A stretch of 64,000 nt of DNA from JAMHWD01 sp035911135 (GCA_035911135.1 JAMHWD010000034.1:1-64000); one strand, 5' to 3'. Positions 7,076 through 17,081 are shown, counted from the stretch's first letter. Made by a program: numbers and translations. Notes: a model not told the origin generated them from the sequence alone.

Positions 7076-8859
7076 ATCCGGTCCGGCGTGTCGATTCCGA
7101 GCAAATCCAAAACCAGTTCCAGCTGACGTACAGTCATGACACAGAGGGAAAGACGCGAAGCCTTAAGGGCTTCATCGGTTTCGGAGAGGATATGGCAATT
7201 GCTGTAGAAGCTGCTGAAGGCCTGCGCGAGGCTATAGGCATATTCACACAAGACATGCGGCATGTATGTTCGCAAAGCAACAGCGAAATGATCCGGAAAT
7301 TCCGCCAGCAACAACGCCAGCGCCCGGTCGGCATCCTGAATGTTGAGAGCTTTTGCATATTGGAATGTAGCGGGGTCAATGCCGGCTTTTCTCAAAAGCG
7401 ATTTGATCCGTACTGTCTGATAGAGCAAATACGGCCCCGTCTTGCCTTCAAAAGAAGTCAGGCGATCGAGATCGAAAACATAATCGGCTATACGCGTATT
7501 TTGCAAATCCGCGAATTTAATGGCGGCGATCCCGACCTTGCGGGCGACATCGTTGCGTTCTGCCTCATTCATATCCTTGGCCAGATCGGCCTCATTCAGG
7601 CGCTCCATGGCCTTATCCAGGCCCATCTGGATGAGATCACCCAGCCGCATCACCCCGCCGGCGCGGGTTTTGAACGGCTTGCCATCCGTGCCGTTCATTG
7701 TGCCAAACCCGGCATGGGTCAGTTCCACGTCTGACCCAGCATAGCCACCCAGCCTTGCCGCCCGGAAAACCTGTTCGAAATGCAGATTCTGGCGCTGGTC
7801 AACGACATAGATGATACGGGATGGATTATAGAGCTTCACGCGCTCGATGATCGTGGCCAGATCGGTCGTGCCGTACATCACGGCCCCGTCGCGTTTATAT
7901 AATATAAGCGGCGGGATTTCCTTTTTATCGCCCTCAGCGCTCACGGGCACAATCCATGCCCCTTCGCTTTCAACTGCAAGGCCCTTGGCTTTTAACTCAT
8001 CCACCATCGGGGCGATATAATCATGGACATCCGCCTCGCCCTTCCACAGATCAAACTGAACGCCCAACGCCTTGTAATTCTCGCGGATATTCTGGATGGA
8101 AACCTGCCGCCAGAGCCCCCATAAATACCGATATCCCTTATGCGTGCCATCCTGCAGGGCCACCGTGGCCGCCCGCGCACGCTCCATGGCGGCTGGATCA
8201 TCCTTGCAGGCCTGCGCGGCCTTGGGGTATGTCTCCTCCAGGTAATCCATCACGCCGTCATCATCGGCAAGATCGCCTTCCGGCAGTGTTTTATCGAAGC
8301 CGGGCGCGTAGTATTCGCTTTGTGCGTTATGCGCTTCATGCCAGGCCAGCAGCATGCCCATCGGCGTGCCCCAATCCCCAAGATGCACATCACCCAGCGT
8401 CTTATACCCGCCAAAATCCATGATCCGGCGCAGGGAATCGCCGATAATCGCCGCCCGCAAATGCCCGACATGCATGGCCTTGGCCACGTTCGGCCCGCCG
8501 TAATCCAGCACGATGGTCTCCGGCATGGACGGTGCCTTCACCCCGGATTTCTGATCATTGGCCATTTCACCCAGATGCGCGGCGATATACTCATCCGTCA
8601 CATTGATATTGATAAAGCCCGGCCCCGCGATTTCCAGTTTGGCAAATGCAGGATTGCCGGAAAGCGCATCAATCAATTTCTGGGCGACTTCACGCGGGTT
8701 GGATTTGGCGGCCTTGGCCGCGGCCATAGCCCCGTTACACTGGAACTGCGCGAGATCCGGGCGATCGGATACGCGCACAAGGCCGAAATCTCGCGAAAGT
8801 CCCAGCCCTTCAAAAGCCTTGCCTGTAATTTCCGATAATTTTTCCGCCAACGAAGCCAT
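7072..8859 (-). CDS. argS: Arginyl-tRNA synthetase
   Basis: Class I synthetase that charges tRNA-Arg in the cytoplasm. The 595-residue protein has an N-terminal Add1-like domain (about 1-110), the HIGH-equivalent HVGHLRAAIIGDSLRR near 135-150, the family block VVDQRQNLHFEQVF, FKTRAGGVMRLGDL in place of a classical KMSKS, and a C-terminal anticodon-binding helical domain. Length is normal. The ATG at 8859 opens onto the usual N-terminus (SLAEKLSEITGKAFEGLG). It is divergent from the Do-like protease gene and overlaps the downstream membrane gene by four bases. Confidence 0.97.
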   Translation of the reverse strand: MASLAEKLSEITGKAFEGLGLSRDFGLVRVSDRPDLAQFQCNGAMAAAKAAKSNPREVAQKLIDALSGNPAFAKLEIAGPGFININVTDEYIAAHLGEMANDQKSGVKAPSMPETIVLDYGGPNVAKAMHVGHLRAAIIGDSLRRIMDFGGYKTLGDVHLGDWGTPMGMLLAWHEAHNAQSEYYAPGFDKTLPEGDLADDDGVMDYLEETYPKAAQACKDDPAAMERARAATVALQDGTHKGYRYLWGLWRQVSIQNIRENYKALGVQFDLWKGEADVHDYIAPMVDELKAKGLAVESEGAWIVPVSAEGDKKEIPPLILYKRDGAVMYGTTDLATIIERVKLYNPSRIIYVVDQRQNLHFEQVFRAARLGGYAGSDVELTHAGFGTMNGTDGKPFKTRAGGVMRLGDLIQMGLDKAMERLNEADLAKDMNEAERNDVARKVGIAAIKFADLQNTRIADYVFDLDRLTSFEGKTGPYLLYQTVRIKSLLRKAGIDPATFQYAKALNIQDADRALALLLAEFPDHFAVALRTYMPHVLCEYAYSLAQAFSSFYSNCHILSETDEALKASRLSLCVMTVRQLELVLDLLGIDTPDRM

Positions 8860-8935
8860 AAGCGCTTATTTCCATGCATCTAATATATATCTACCCTCTT
8901 CAATCCCATAATCGGCAGGCATTTTCAAGCATGGC

Positions 8936-8965
8936 TTGACAGAATATCCAAACAAGGCCTATGCT
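8936..8965 (+). promoter_or_regulatory. Sigma-70 promoter of the Do-like protease gene
   Basis: A perfect TTGACA at 8936-8941, an 18-base spacer and TATGCT at 8960-8965. It sits 36 bases before the ATG at 9002, which also argues against upstream starts inside the promoter. Confidence 0.7.
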
Positions 8966-9001
8966 CGCCCACATAACATAATAATATTCAGGGATTGTTT
9001 C

Positions 9002-10549
9002 ATGACTCAAGTTACCAAACTGGCCGCGCCGCTGGCCGTATCACTTTCTGTTATGGCCGGTGCTGCCTTTGCACAGGATAATAGCGAACCCGGCTCTCCA
9101 TTCCAGTGCGCTACGCGCGATCTCAGTGCCATGAGCATGGCTGACAGGCTGGAAGTTCTGATGCCGGCCAATGTCTATATCGAAACCAGCATATTGCAAG
9201 AAGCGCCTGCCGCGGAAAGCGAGCAGCCGGAAGCACCCGAAGGTGAAGCGCCTGAAGAAGCACCCGGCAATTCACCAGAAGGCGCGCAGCCACCCGATGG
9301 TCCTTTTGAAGAGATTCCCGAAATGCCGCCCGCCAACGCGCTGGGCAGCGGTTACATCATCGACCCGTCCGGCCTGATCCTGACCAATAACCATGTTATT
9401 GATGGCGCAGATGAAATCACGGTCACACTTTATGATGCCAATACGCCCAGCAATATGGGTGAAAAGCATACAGCCACGCTGGTTGGCACGGATCCTGATC
9501 TTGATCTGGCGGTTTTAAAAATCGAGACCGGCGCAGCCCTGCCTTGCGTCAGCCTTGGCGACAGCGATGGCGTGCGCCGCGGCGATGAAGCCTTTGCGAT
9601 CGGCAATCCGCTGGGCCAGGCTTTCTCATTGTCATCGGGATATATTTCCCACCCCAATCAATCGCTTCGCCAAAGCGGATCTTCCCTGTTTGATTACATC
9701 CAGACCGATGCCGCGATTAACCGCGGTAATTCCGGCGGCGGCCTTTATAATCTTGCCGGGCAGGTTATCGGCACGAACACAGCCATTCTCTCGCCCAATG
9801 GCGGCAGCATCGGCCTTGGCTTTGCCATCAAGGCGAATGATATTGCAGAATCAGCCGCTGAAATCATCACCACCGGCACACCGCAGCGTGGCGCGCTCGG
9901 CGTGCAGATCCAGGAACTCACGGCTGAGCTGAAAGAAGAAACAGGCCTTGAGGGCGGGGCGCTGGTCATGGGCGTTGCCCCGGAAAAAGCGGCGGCGCTG
10001 GCCGGCATGATCGCCAATGACATTATCATTCAGGTCGAAGACGAAGTAATTGATGACACCGTGGAACTTACGCGCGAGATTGCTTCCTATGATCCCGGCG
10101 ATCAGGTTTCGATCACGGTTTTGCGCGAAGGCGTAGAGCAGGTTCTGGAAGCCGTATTGCAAGAGCGCGGCGCATCACTCAAGGCCTTTACGCCGGAGGG
10201 ATCACCGGAGGGCGAGGAAGGCCCTGCGCCGGAAGAGCCCACAATGGAAGAGATGATGATGGAAATGCAGCGTGAAATGCTGAAAGAATTGCTGCCGGAA
10301 ATCCTGCCGCAAATTCTGCATGATCTTTATCCGGAGCAATTCGAGGCGCCGGAAGTGGAAATGGAAATGCCGCCATTCCTGCGTGAACTTCTTGAAAACA
10401 TTCTGCCAGATGCCCTGCCCGTCCCGGCCCCGGAAGGCTTACCGGAATTCAAATTACCGGATTCGCGCCCGCCTTTGGGCTTTGCACCTGTTCCCAATGG
10501 TGAATTCAAACTGCCGGAATATGTGCCTGACGGGCCAAACGGACCATAA
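9002..10549 (+). CDS. Do/HtrA-like periplasmic serine protease with unusual linker and tail
   Basis: Trypsin-fold protease acting in the periplasm on misfolded or specific proteins. The signal peptide is residues 1-25 (cut after AAFAQ). A glu/pro/ala-rich linker (about 67-110) precedes the protease domain. The catalytic triad is H131 (TNNHVIDGA), D168 (DLDLAVLKI) and S244 (RGNSGGGLYN). One PDZ domain follows (about 285-370, with GALVMGVAPEKAAALAGM). The last 120 residues are Met/Glu/Pro-rich (MEEMMMEMQREMLKELLPEIL) and unlike the second PDZ of DegP. The start at 9002 has AGGGA upstream and a clear promoter. It could be DegS- or DegQ-like; the substrate is unknown. Confidence 0.88.
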   Translation: MTQVTKLAAPLAVSLSVMAGAAFAQDNSEPGSPFQCATRDLSAMSMADRLEVLMPANVYIETSILQEAPAAESEQPEAPEGEAPEEAPGNSPEGAQPPDGPFEEIPEMPPANALGSGYIIDPSGLILTNNHVIDGADEITVTLYDANTPSNMGEKHTATLVGTDPDLDLAVLKIETGAALPCVSLGDSDGVRRGDEAFAIGNPLGQAFSLSSGYISHPNQSLRQSGSSLFDYIQTDAAINRGNSGGGLYNLAGQVIGTNTAILSPNGGSIGLGFAIKANDIAESAAEIITTGTPQRGALGVQIQELTAELKEETGLEGGALVMGVAPEKAAALAGMIANDIIIQVEDEVIDDTVELTREIASYDPGDQVSITVLREGVEQVLEAVLQERGASLKAFTPEGSPEGEEGPAPEEPTMEEMMMEMQREMLKELLPEILPQILHDLYPEQFEAPEVEMEMPPFLRELLENILPDALPVPAPEGLPEFKLPDSRPPLGFAPVPNGEFKLPEYVPDGPNGP

Positions 10550-10553
10550 GCAA

Positions 10554-11540
10554 TTACATATCGATGCCTGTCATCAGGATTTCATCGAATTCGTAAGCTT
10601 TGGCGTTATCATTTATTGTGGGCAGCGCAGGATCCTGCGGCGTTAGCTCTACATCGATAATATGATAACCGCTATCGCGCTTGCCAAAATCAAGATTCTG
10701 GCGGCATATGTAATTCCAGATTATTGCTCTTGAAGCTTGTTTTATTTTTTGCCGCTTCTCATAGGGCTGGAATGTTTTTTCGTCATTGTAATCATCATCA
10801 CTGTACACTCTTAAAAAATGGGTCGCCTCCAGAATGCCGCTTACCACGCAGGCATCAAAACGCGTTCTTAACGTTGCCGCATGCACAAACAGGCGCGGAA
10901 GCAGGGCAATATTGGTCTTAGCTGCATTTTTTCCAAATTCATTCGATAAGAATTTTATATCAATGTTTGATGCGCCGTCCGTGATACGTTTCCAGTTGAG
11001 AAAAATTCCCGCCAAACTATCAATGCGAGCCTCACGCTGAGCAGAGATGTATTTCAAAAGTTTCCACGGCGAAAATACAGGAAGGGCTTTAAAATTTCTG
11101 TCAATAACGTCATCTTGAACTTTGCGGCCAATAATGCCTGATTCCAGAAGAGATGCCTGTAATTGAAGATAATCAACCAGAGTTCCATATAAATAAGAAA
11201 AAGCCATTTGATCTGTGATCATGATGGCTCTTCTGGGTGAACGGTCTGCATGCTTTACAAAATTGCCGCGCTCGTGAAAATATCCTTGGGCATTATTTCT
11301 TGAGAAAAGCTTTTCTTCCGCATTGGCATCATAGAGCGATGTCCAAAATTCAAAAGACTCAATCTGACCTGATTTTTTATACTGGACCGCCAGGTCATGA
11401 ATAATCAAGCGCGCAGAATGGACATTTGTGATTACCGTTTCAGGATGCGCTTTACAGAAATAAAGGCAGATGGCATCTGCGATTTCTCGCGTTGCAATCT
11501 GAAATTTATCACGCTGGATTCTAAAAGCTTCCTGTGCCAC
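10554..11540 (-). CDS. Hypothetical protein, 328 residues
   Basis: No family recognised. The GTG start has a very good ribosome site (AAGGAGA, five bases upstream). The protein is soluble, helical and rich in aromatic and charged residues, with no signal peptide, membrane segment or known catalytic motif. The coding sequence looks more AT-rich than the flanking argS/gyrB genes, which hints at later acquisition. It converges on the protease gene with only four bases between the stops. Confidence 0.7.
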   Translation of the reverse strand: MAQEAFRIQRDKFQIATREIADAICLYFCKAHPETVITNVHSARLIIHDLAVQYKKSGQIESFEFWTSLYDANAEEKLFSRNNAQGYFHERGNFVKHADRSPRRAIMITDQMAFSYLYGTLVDYLQLQASLLESGIIGRKVQDDVIDRNFKALPVFSPWKLLKYISAQREARIDSLAGIFLNWKRITDGASNIDIKFLSNEFGKNAAKTNIALLPRLFVHAATLRTRFDACVVSGILEATHFLRVYSDDDYNDEKTFQPYEKRQKIKQASRAIIWNYICRQNLDFGKRDSGYHIIDVELTPQDPALPTINDNAKAYEFDEILMTGIDM

Positions 11541-11595
11541 GCCATCTCCTTGAGATGGCCTTTTAACATAATTAAAAAATTATGTCAATAAACTC

Positions 11596-14076
11596 TTACG
11601 CATCCACATTGCGAACCTTTAAGGCGTTATCCTGAATGAATTCGCGGCGCGGTTCGACGACATCACCCATCAGGGTCGAGAAGATCTCATCAGCCTTGAC
11701 GGCATCGGCGACCTCAACCTGCAGCAATGTACGGACATTGGGGTCCAGCGTCGTTTCCCAGAGCTGCTCCGGGTTCATTTCGCCAAGACCCTTGTAACGC
11801 TGGATCGAAAGCCCTTTGCGGCCATATTCCTGAATTTTTTCATATAGCCCGGCAGGCCCCTCGATCCGGCCCAGTGACTTATCGCCGTTTTTCAAATCAA
11901 CCGGATTGGCGAATACCTCCGCCAACCACGCCTGCGCCGCATGAACGCGCCTTGCATCCGGCGAGCGAACACGGTCAGCCGAGAGTCGGATACGCTGGGC
12001 TACGCCGCGCTGCACGCTCTGGAAGATATAACCGCCAACGGGCGTGTATTCAGCGGTCCAGTTTTTCTCGTTCTTGGGCGAGACCATATTCAGGCGATCC
12101 GCGACTTTCTTGGCCACGGCTTCGGCCTTGGTTGTATCTTCGAGGATGCTTTCATCAAATGCGCCGCCAATAGCCGCCTGTTCGATCACACGGCGGTTCC
12201 CGGCGCGGGCCTGAAGCCCCTGCAACGAGGTTTTCAACTTACGGCACTGATTTAAAACATCGCGCAGATCATTGCCGGAACGCACCGCGCCGCCCTGTTC
12301 GACCAATGTCAGATCGCTCAGGGCTACATCAATGAGGTAATCCTCCATCTTTTTCTCGTCTTTGAGATAAAGCTCGCCGGAATTGCCGCGCTTGACCTTA
12401 AAGAGCGGCGGCTGGGCGATATAGAGATACCCCTTCTCGATAACCGAGGGCATATAACGGAAGAAAAACGTCAGCAGCAGCGTACGGATGTGCGATCCGT
12501 CCACGTCAGCATCGGTCATGATGATGATTTTGTGATAGCGGATTTTATCGATGTTAAATTCATCCTGTCCGATCCCGGTGCCCAGCGCCGTGATCAGCGT
12601 GCCCACCTGTTCGCTTGAGATCATTTTATCAAAACGCGCACGTTCGGTATTCAGGATTTTACCGCGCAGCGGCAGGATCGCCTGATTGTAACGCTCCCGC
12701 GCCTGCTTGGCGGAACCACCCGCCGAATCTCCCTCAACGATGAAAAGCTCGGAGACAGACGGGTCTTTCGCCTGACAATCGGCCAGCTTGCCGGGCAGGC
12801 TGGAGATATCCATCACGCCCTTGCGGCGCGTCAGATCGCGGGCCCTGCGTGCGGCTTCGCGCGCGGTGGCGGCTTCGATGATCTTGCCGACAATTTCCTT
12901 GCCTTCGGCCGGATGTTCTTCCAGCCATGTGCCCAGATGTTCGGCAATCGCGCCTTCCACGACGGGGCGCACTTCGGATGATACGAGCTTGTCTTTTGTC
13001 TGGGAGGAGAATTTCGGGTCCGGCACCTTCACCGAAAGCACGCAAGTCATGCCCTCGCGCATGTCTTCGCCGGTCAGCTTGATTTTCTCTTTTTTCAGCA
13101 TGCCCTTGTCATCGGCATATTTCTGGATGACGCGGGTCAGCGCGCCGCGGAAACCGGCCAAATGCGTCCCGCCATCCCGCTGGGGGATGTTGTTGGTAAA
13201 GCAGAGCATTGTCTCGTGATAGGCATCCGTCCATTCCAGCGAGGCCTCCACCGTAATACCAGCCGCATCATCATGCGCCTTGATCGTCACAGGTTCCTTG
13301 ATCAGCGCCTTTTTGGAACGGTCAAGATATTCCACGAAGCTGGTGATCCCGCCTTCGTAGAACAGATGAATATGCTGATGTTCTTCCTCGCTTTCAGGGC
13401 GTTCATCCGAGAGGTAGATATTCACGCCGGAATTCAGGAACGCCAGTTCGCGCAGGCGGTTTTCCAGCGTCTTGAAATCAAAATCCGTCATCGTAAACGT
13501 GGCGGCGGAGGGCAGGAAAGTCACCTCGGTTCCGTTACGCTCGCCGGATTCGAGATCGCGCATCGGTTTTAGATCTTCCTGCGCGTCACCATGCCTGAAA
13601 CGCATGCCCCAGAGCTGGCCCTGGCGCTTGATACGCAAATCCAGAAATTCCGAAAGCGCATTCACCACCGATACGCCCACGCCGTGCAAACCGCCCGAAA
13701 CCTTATAGGAATTCTGGTCGAATTTACCGCCGGCATGGAGCTGGGTCATGATAACCTGCGCGGCCGAAACACCTTCTTCTTTATGAATATCAACCGGGAT
13801 ACCGCGGCCGTTATCACGCACCGTGACCGATCCGTCAGAATTCAAAATAACATCAATCCGGTCGCAATGCCCGGCCAGCGATTCGTCAATCGCGTTATCG
13901 ACAACCTCATAGACCATATGATGCAGGCCTGAACCATCATCCGTATCGCCGATATACATGCCGGGGCGTTTACGAACGGCATCAAGGCCTTTCAAAACCC
14001 GGATGGAATCCGCGCCATATTCGGCGTTTTGGGGTGGTGTTGCGGATGGTTCGGACATTACAGGAGCTGCTTTCAT
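11596..14076 (-). CDS. gyrB: DNA gyrase subunit B
   Basis: ATPase subunit of gyrase, which with GyrA introduces negative supercoils. The 826-residue protein has a GHKL ATPase domain (DNGRGIPVDIHKEEG, GGLHGVGVSVVNALSE), a transducer domain, the TOPRIM motifs EGDSAGGSAKQARER and DADVDGSHIRTLLLTFFF, and the C-terminal RYKGLGEMNPEQLW. All key motifs are intact. The ATG at 14076 has AGAG upstream; an ATG at 14058 is possible. In many bacteria gyrB follows recF. Here hisC on the opposite strand and a hypothetical gene separate them. Confidence 0.98.
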   Translation of the reverse strand: MKAAPVMSEPSATPPQNAEYGADSIRVLKGLDAVRKRPGMYIGDTDDGSGLHHMVYEVVDNAIDESLAGHCDRIDVILNSDGSVTVRDNGRGIPVDIHKEEGVSAAQVIMTQLHAGGKFDQNSYKVSGGLHGVGVSVVNALSEFLDLRIKRQGQLWGMRFRHGDAQEDLKPMRDLESGERNGTEVTFLPSAATFTMTDFDFKTLENRLRELAFLNSGVNIYLSDERPESEEEHQHIHLFYEGGITSFVEYLDRSKKALIKEPVTIKAHDDAAGITVEASLEWTDAYHETMLCFTNNIPQRDGGTHLAGFRGALTRVIQKYADDKGMLKKEKIKLTGEDMREGMTCVLSVKVPDPKFSSQTKDKLVSSEVRPVVEGAIAEHLGTWLEEHPAEGKEIVGKIIEAATAREAARRARDLTRRKGVMDISSLPGKLADCQAKDPSVSELFIVEGDSAGGSAKQARERYNQAILPLRGKILNTERARFDKMISSEQVGTLITALGTGIGQDEFNIDKIRYHKIIIMTDADVDGSHIRTLLLTFFFRYMPSVIEKGYLYIAQPPLFKVKRGNSGELYLKDEKKMEDYLIDVALSDLTLVEQGGAVRSGNDLRDVLNQCRKLKTSLQGLQARAGNRRVIEQAAIGGAFDESILEDTTKAEAVAKKVADRLNMVSPKNEKNWTAEYTPVGGYIFQSVQRGVAQRIRLSADRVRSPDARRVHAAQAWLAEVFANPVDLKNGDKSLGRIEGPAGLYEKIQEYGRKGLSIQRYKGLGEMNPEQLWETTLDPNVRTLLQVEVADAVKADEIFSTLMGDVVEPRREFIQDNALKVRNVDA

Positions 14077-14232
14077 AAAACTCTTAAATCTTTGTGGTTT
14101 AAACGGCGAGAATCTGAATGATTTCAGCCATCCGGATTCTTAGCATACCCCCCTTTAAAAGCCTAATGAATTTGAGTGTTTTTGCCTATTTTCCTATGGA
14201 AAAAAGAAAGAAAACTTGGCGAAACCGCGGAG

Positions 14233-15366
14233 ATGTTTTACAACATTGATATGACAGAAAAATTCGCAAAAATTACGCCCTTTATTCGCCCCCATTATCT
14301 GGAAATTGAGGGCTATGTTTCCGCCGGCATGTTAGAAGCCAAGGATGAGAGCAAAATCTTCCTCAATGCCAATGAAAACCCCTATCCGCTGCCGGGATTA
14401 GAGGGGTATGAGCGCTACCCCGAGCCGCAACCGCCCAAGTTGCTGGATGGCATGGCCAAGCTTTATGGCACAAGCCCGGAAAATATCGCCATAACACGCG
14501 GTGCGGATGAGGCCATTACCCATGTAATCCGCGTTTTCTGCGAACCGGGTGAAGATGGCATTTTGATCAACACACCCGCATTCGGCGTTTATAAGGTTTA
14601 TGCCGATGTTGTGCCGGTCAAAAATATCATCCGCGTGCCTTTGAAAAAGGAAAACGGGACATTCGCATTGGATATTGCCGGGATTGAGGCTGCATTAAAC
14701 AAGAAGGAAAACCGCATCAAGGTGATTTTCCTGACCAACCCCAATAACCCGACCGGAACGCTTTTCCCGCAAGAAGATTTGCTGGCCATCTGCAAGCTGG
14801 CCGAAGGCAAGGCCATGGTCGTGATTGATGAGACCTATATTGAATTCACCGATCAGCCCAGCATGGTGGCCCGGCTTGGCGAATTTCCGCATGTGGTGAT
14901 CCTGCGTACATTCTCGAAATCCTATGCGCTGGCGGGGATGCGTGTGGGCTGCTTTATTTCCGGCGTGCCGGAGCTGATCCAGCTTCTGCGGACCAAGGTC
15001 ATGGAAACATACCCCATCCCGCGCGGCAGCGTGGAGGCAGCGCTAAAAATTCTGGAGCCTGCAGGCCTGAAATGGGCGCGGGAGAAAATGGCATTTTTGA
15101 ATACCGAGCGCGAACGCGTGGCGGCCTTCTTTAAAACCCAAAATGCCGTGAAGCATGTTTATCCATCGGCCGCCAATTTTTTAATGGTGGAAATGGACCG
15201 CCCGGCAGAGTTTCAGAAATTTGCCTCGGAAAATAAAATCATCCTGCGTGATTTTTCCAAAGCGCCCGGATCGGAAGGATGCTTGCGCATCTCGATCGGC
15301 ACGCCGGAACAAAATGACCTGATGATGGGATTATTCAAAAAATTCCACAGCAAGGCAGCCGCGTAA
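14233..15366 (+). CDS. hisC: Histidinol-phosphate aminotransferase
   Basis: PLP-dependent class II aminotransferase acting on imidazole acetol phosphate in histidine synthesis. Visible motifs are LNANENPYPLPG at the N-terminus, TNPNNPTG, VIDETYIEF and the PLP lysine in RTFSKSYALAGMRVG, then RISIGTPEQND near the end. At 377 residues the length is normal. The start is uncertain: the ATG at 14233 directly follows GGAG, and the ATG at 14251 lacks a site. It stands alone, divergent from gyrB, without other his genes nearby. A broad-specificity aromatic aminotransferase role is a possible alternative. Confidence 0.87.
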   Translation: MFYNIDMTEKFAKITPFIRPHYLEIEGYVSAGMLEAKDESKIFLNANENPYPLPGLEGYERYPEPQPPKLLDGMAKLYGTSPENIAITRGADEAITHVIRVFCEPGEDGILINTPAFGVYKVYADVVPVKNIIRVPLKKENGTFALDIAGIEAALNKKENRIKVIFLTNPNNPTGTLFPQEDLLAICKLAEGKAMVVIDETYIEFTDQPSMVARLGEFPHVVILRTFSKSYALAGMRVGCFISGVPELIQLLRTKVMETYPIPRGSVEAALKILEPAGLKWAREKMAFLNTERERVAAFFKTQNAVKHVYPSAANFLMVEMDRPAEFQKFASENKIILRDFSKAPGSEGCLRISIGTPEQNDLMMGLFKKFHSKAAA

Positions 15367-15384
15367 AGACCAGCGCTGTAGATT

Positions 15385-15969
15385 TCAGGAATCATAATCC
15401 AGATCAAAACGGCTTTCCTGCCCCATGGGAACTTTTGCGCGGTCGCGCCATTTATCTTCCCGTGCGGCAATGCTGCGCCCTTGCGCGTAATCCTTGAAAT
15501 GGCCGTTGGGGTCCTTGGCATCATCCCCGGCCAGGGCATCTGAAAAATCTGCCCCGCAAATTATAATTTTTTTATCTTCTTGTCCGGTTGCGGCAGGGAT
15601 CGCCTGATATTTCGGTTTGAGAAAACCCAGTTTGCTTTTGGTTCTGATAACCGCCATACGGGCATAGAGCGCAATATCAGATAAATGGTTATTTTTCTGC
15701 TCTTCAAGCATACGAAGCGCAAACTCTCCGTATAGATAATCAGGATCTGCAGCCCCGGCAAGACGCGCGCGAACGCGATGCTCGTCTTTGCCTTTCAGCA
15801 CGATGACATCAAATCCATCGCCAGGAATTATTTTTTCTATTGGCTGCACATCATCAGGCGCCACATCACAAAATATTCTTCCCACGCTGCCCTGCACTAT
15901 CCCTGCATCCCTTATTACCTCAATTAAATCGCATATGGACTCATAGCAATTTACCTTCCGTGATGTCAA
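15385..15969 (-). CDS. Hypothetical protein translationally coupled to recF
   Basis: A 194-residue soluble protein that I do not recognise. The only upstream start is a TTG at 15969 that overlaps the recF stop as TTGA, so re-initiation from recF is likely. The C-terminal half is charged (GRSIAAREDKWRDRAKVPMG). There is no signal peptide, membrane segment or known motif. It ends 18 bases from the stop of convergent hisC. It occupies the place between recF and gyrB where most genomes have nothing. Confidence 0.6.
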   Translation of the reverse strand: MTSRKVNCYESICDLIEVIRDAGIVQGSVGRIFCDVAPDDVQPIEKIIPGDGFDVIVLKGKDEHRVRARLAGAADPDYLYGEFALRMLEEQKNNHLSDIALYARMAVIRTKSKLGFLKPKYQAIPAATGQEDKKIIICGADFSDALAGDDAKDPNGHFKDYAQGRSIAAREDKWRDRAKVPMGQESRFDLDYDS

Positions 15970-17081
15970 AGTTCAGCAATGCGTCCTGCCGCTACGCGGA
16001 AAAACTGGGCGCGGCCAGTAATCGCCGAAAACAGAGATTCTTCCGTCCCCGTCAGCCAGACCTGCCCCCCCAGATCGGAGAGCACATCAAAGAGCGCCGC
16101 CCTGCGCCCTTCATCCAGATGGGCCGCGACCTCATCCAGCAATATCAAGGGCGGCGCACCGCGCTCGGCAGCAATCAGACGAGCATGGGCCAGAATAAGA
16201 CCAATCAGCAGCGCCTTTTGCTCGCCCGTTGAACATTGATCGGCCGGCATGTTTTTCTCATGCATCCAGACCTGCAAATCCGATTTATGCGGCCCCGTAG
16301 CCGCCCCACCGGTCAGCATATCCACGCCCCGCGATTCTTTGAGCTGGTATTGAAAAAGCTGCTCAACCTCCAGCGCGGGGGCATTGCCCAGTAATTGCTC
16401 CAGCGTGCCAGCGGCCTTTAGCCGCGCCAGCGGAAAATGCTCATGGCTTTCCTGCAGGCAGGCGCTTTGCAAACGCGCGGTAAAATCCAGCCGTGCCGCC
16501 GCAATCGCCACGCCGCTTTCAGCCATCTGGCTTTCCAGCGAATCCAGCCAGGCGGGTTCGTGCTTTTGCTCGCGCAATAATTTCGAGCGCTGCGCCATCG
16601 CGTTCTCATAGCGCGTCACGCGGCCTGAATGGCCGGGATCAAATGTAAAAACAAGACGGTCGAGGAATTTGCGGCGCTCCCGCGAGGAATCGATAAAAAG
16701 ACGATCCATCTGCGGCGTCAGCCAGACACAAGCCAAATGCTCGGCCAGCGCATTTTGTCCGCGGGCATTCTCGCCATTGATACGCACAATACGCTTTTCG
16801 GATGCGCCCTCCAGCCCGGTTCCGATCTGCAAGGGTCCATAGCGATTTTCAATGGTGGCAGATACAGCCCATGGCGTTGATCCTTTTTGTGATTGAATTT
16901 CCATCACCCGTGCCCCGCGCAGGCCCTTGCCGGGAGAAAGCAGAGATAACGCCTCCAGTACATTCGTCTTTCCTGCCCCGTTTTCGCCCGTCAGCACAAC
17001 CAACCCCTTGCGGCAGGTTTCAATCCGCGCCTCATCATAGGAGCGGAAGTTGGAGAGTTTTAAAGAAGAACAAACGGCCAT
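15966..17081 (-). CDS. recF: DNA replication and repair protein RecF
   Basis: SMC-like ATPase that loads RecA at gaps with RecO and RecR. At 371 residues the length is normal. Walker A GENGAGKTN lies near 34-42, the family N-terminus is SLKLSNFRSYDEARIE, the signature region is near STGEQKALLIGLILAHARL, and Walker B is LILLDEVAAHLDEGRR. The ATG at 17081 gives the expected start. It is first of a two-gene unit with the overlapping hypothetical gene. Confidence 0.95.
   Translation of the reverse strand: MAVCSSLKLSNFRSYDEARIETCRKGLVVLTGENGAGKTNVLEALSLLSPGKGLRGARVMEIQSQKGSTPWAVSATIENRYGPLQIGTGLEGASEKRIVRINGENARGQNALAEHLACVWLTPQMDRLFIDSSRERRKFLDRLVFTFDPGHSGRVTRYENAMAQRSKLLREQKHEPAWLDSLESQMAESGVAIAAARLDFTARLQSACLQESHEHFPLARLKAAGTLEQLLGNAPALEVEQLFQYQLKESRGVDMLTGGAATGPHKSDLQVWMHEKNMPADQCSTGEQKALLIGLILAHARLIAAERGAPPLILLDEVAAHLDEGRRAALFDVLSDLGGQVWLTGTEESLFSAITGRAQFFRVAAGRIAEL

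Noticed and set aside
8936..9001. Longer N-terminus for the Do-like protease
   Set aside because: The extension starts inside the -35 box and would hide the signal peptide.
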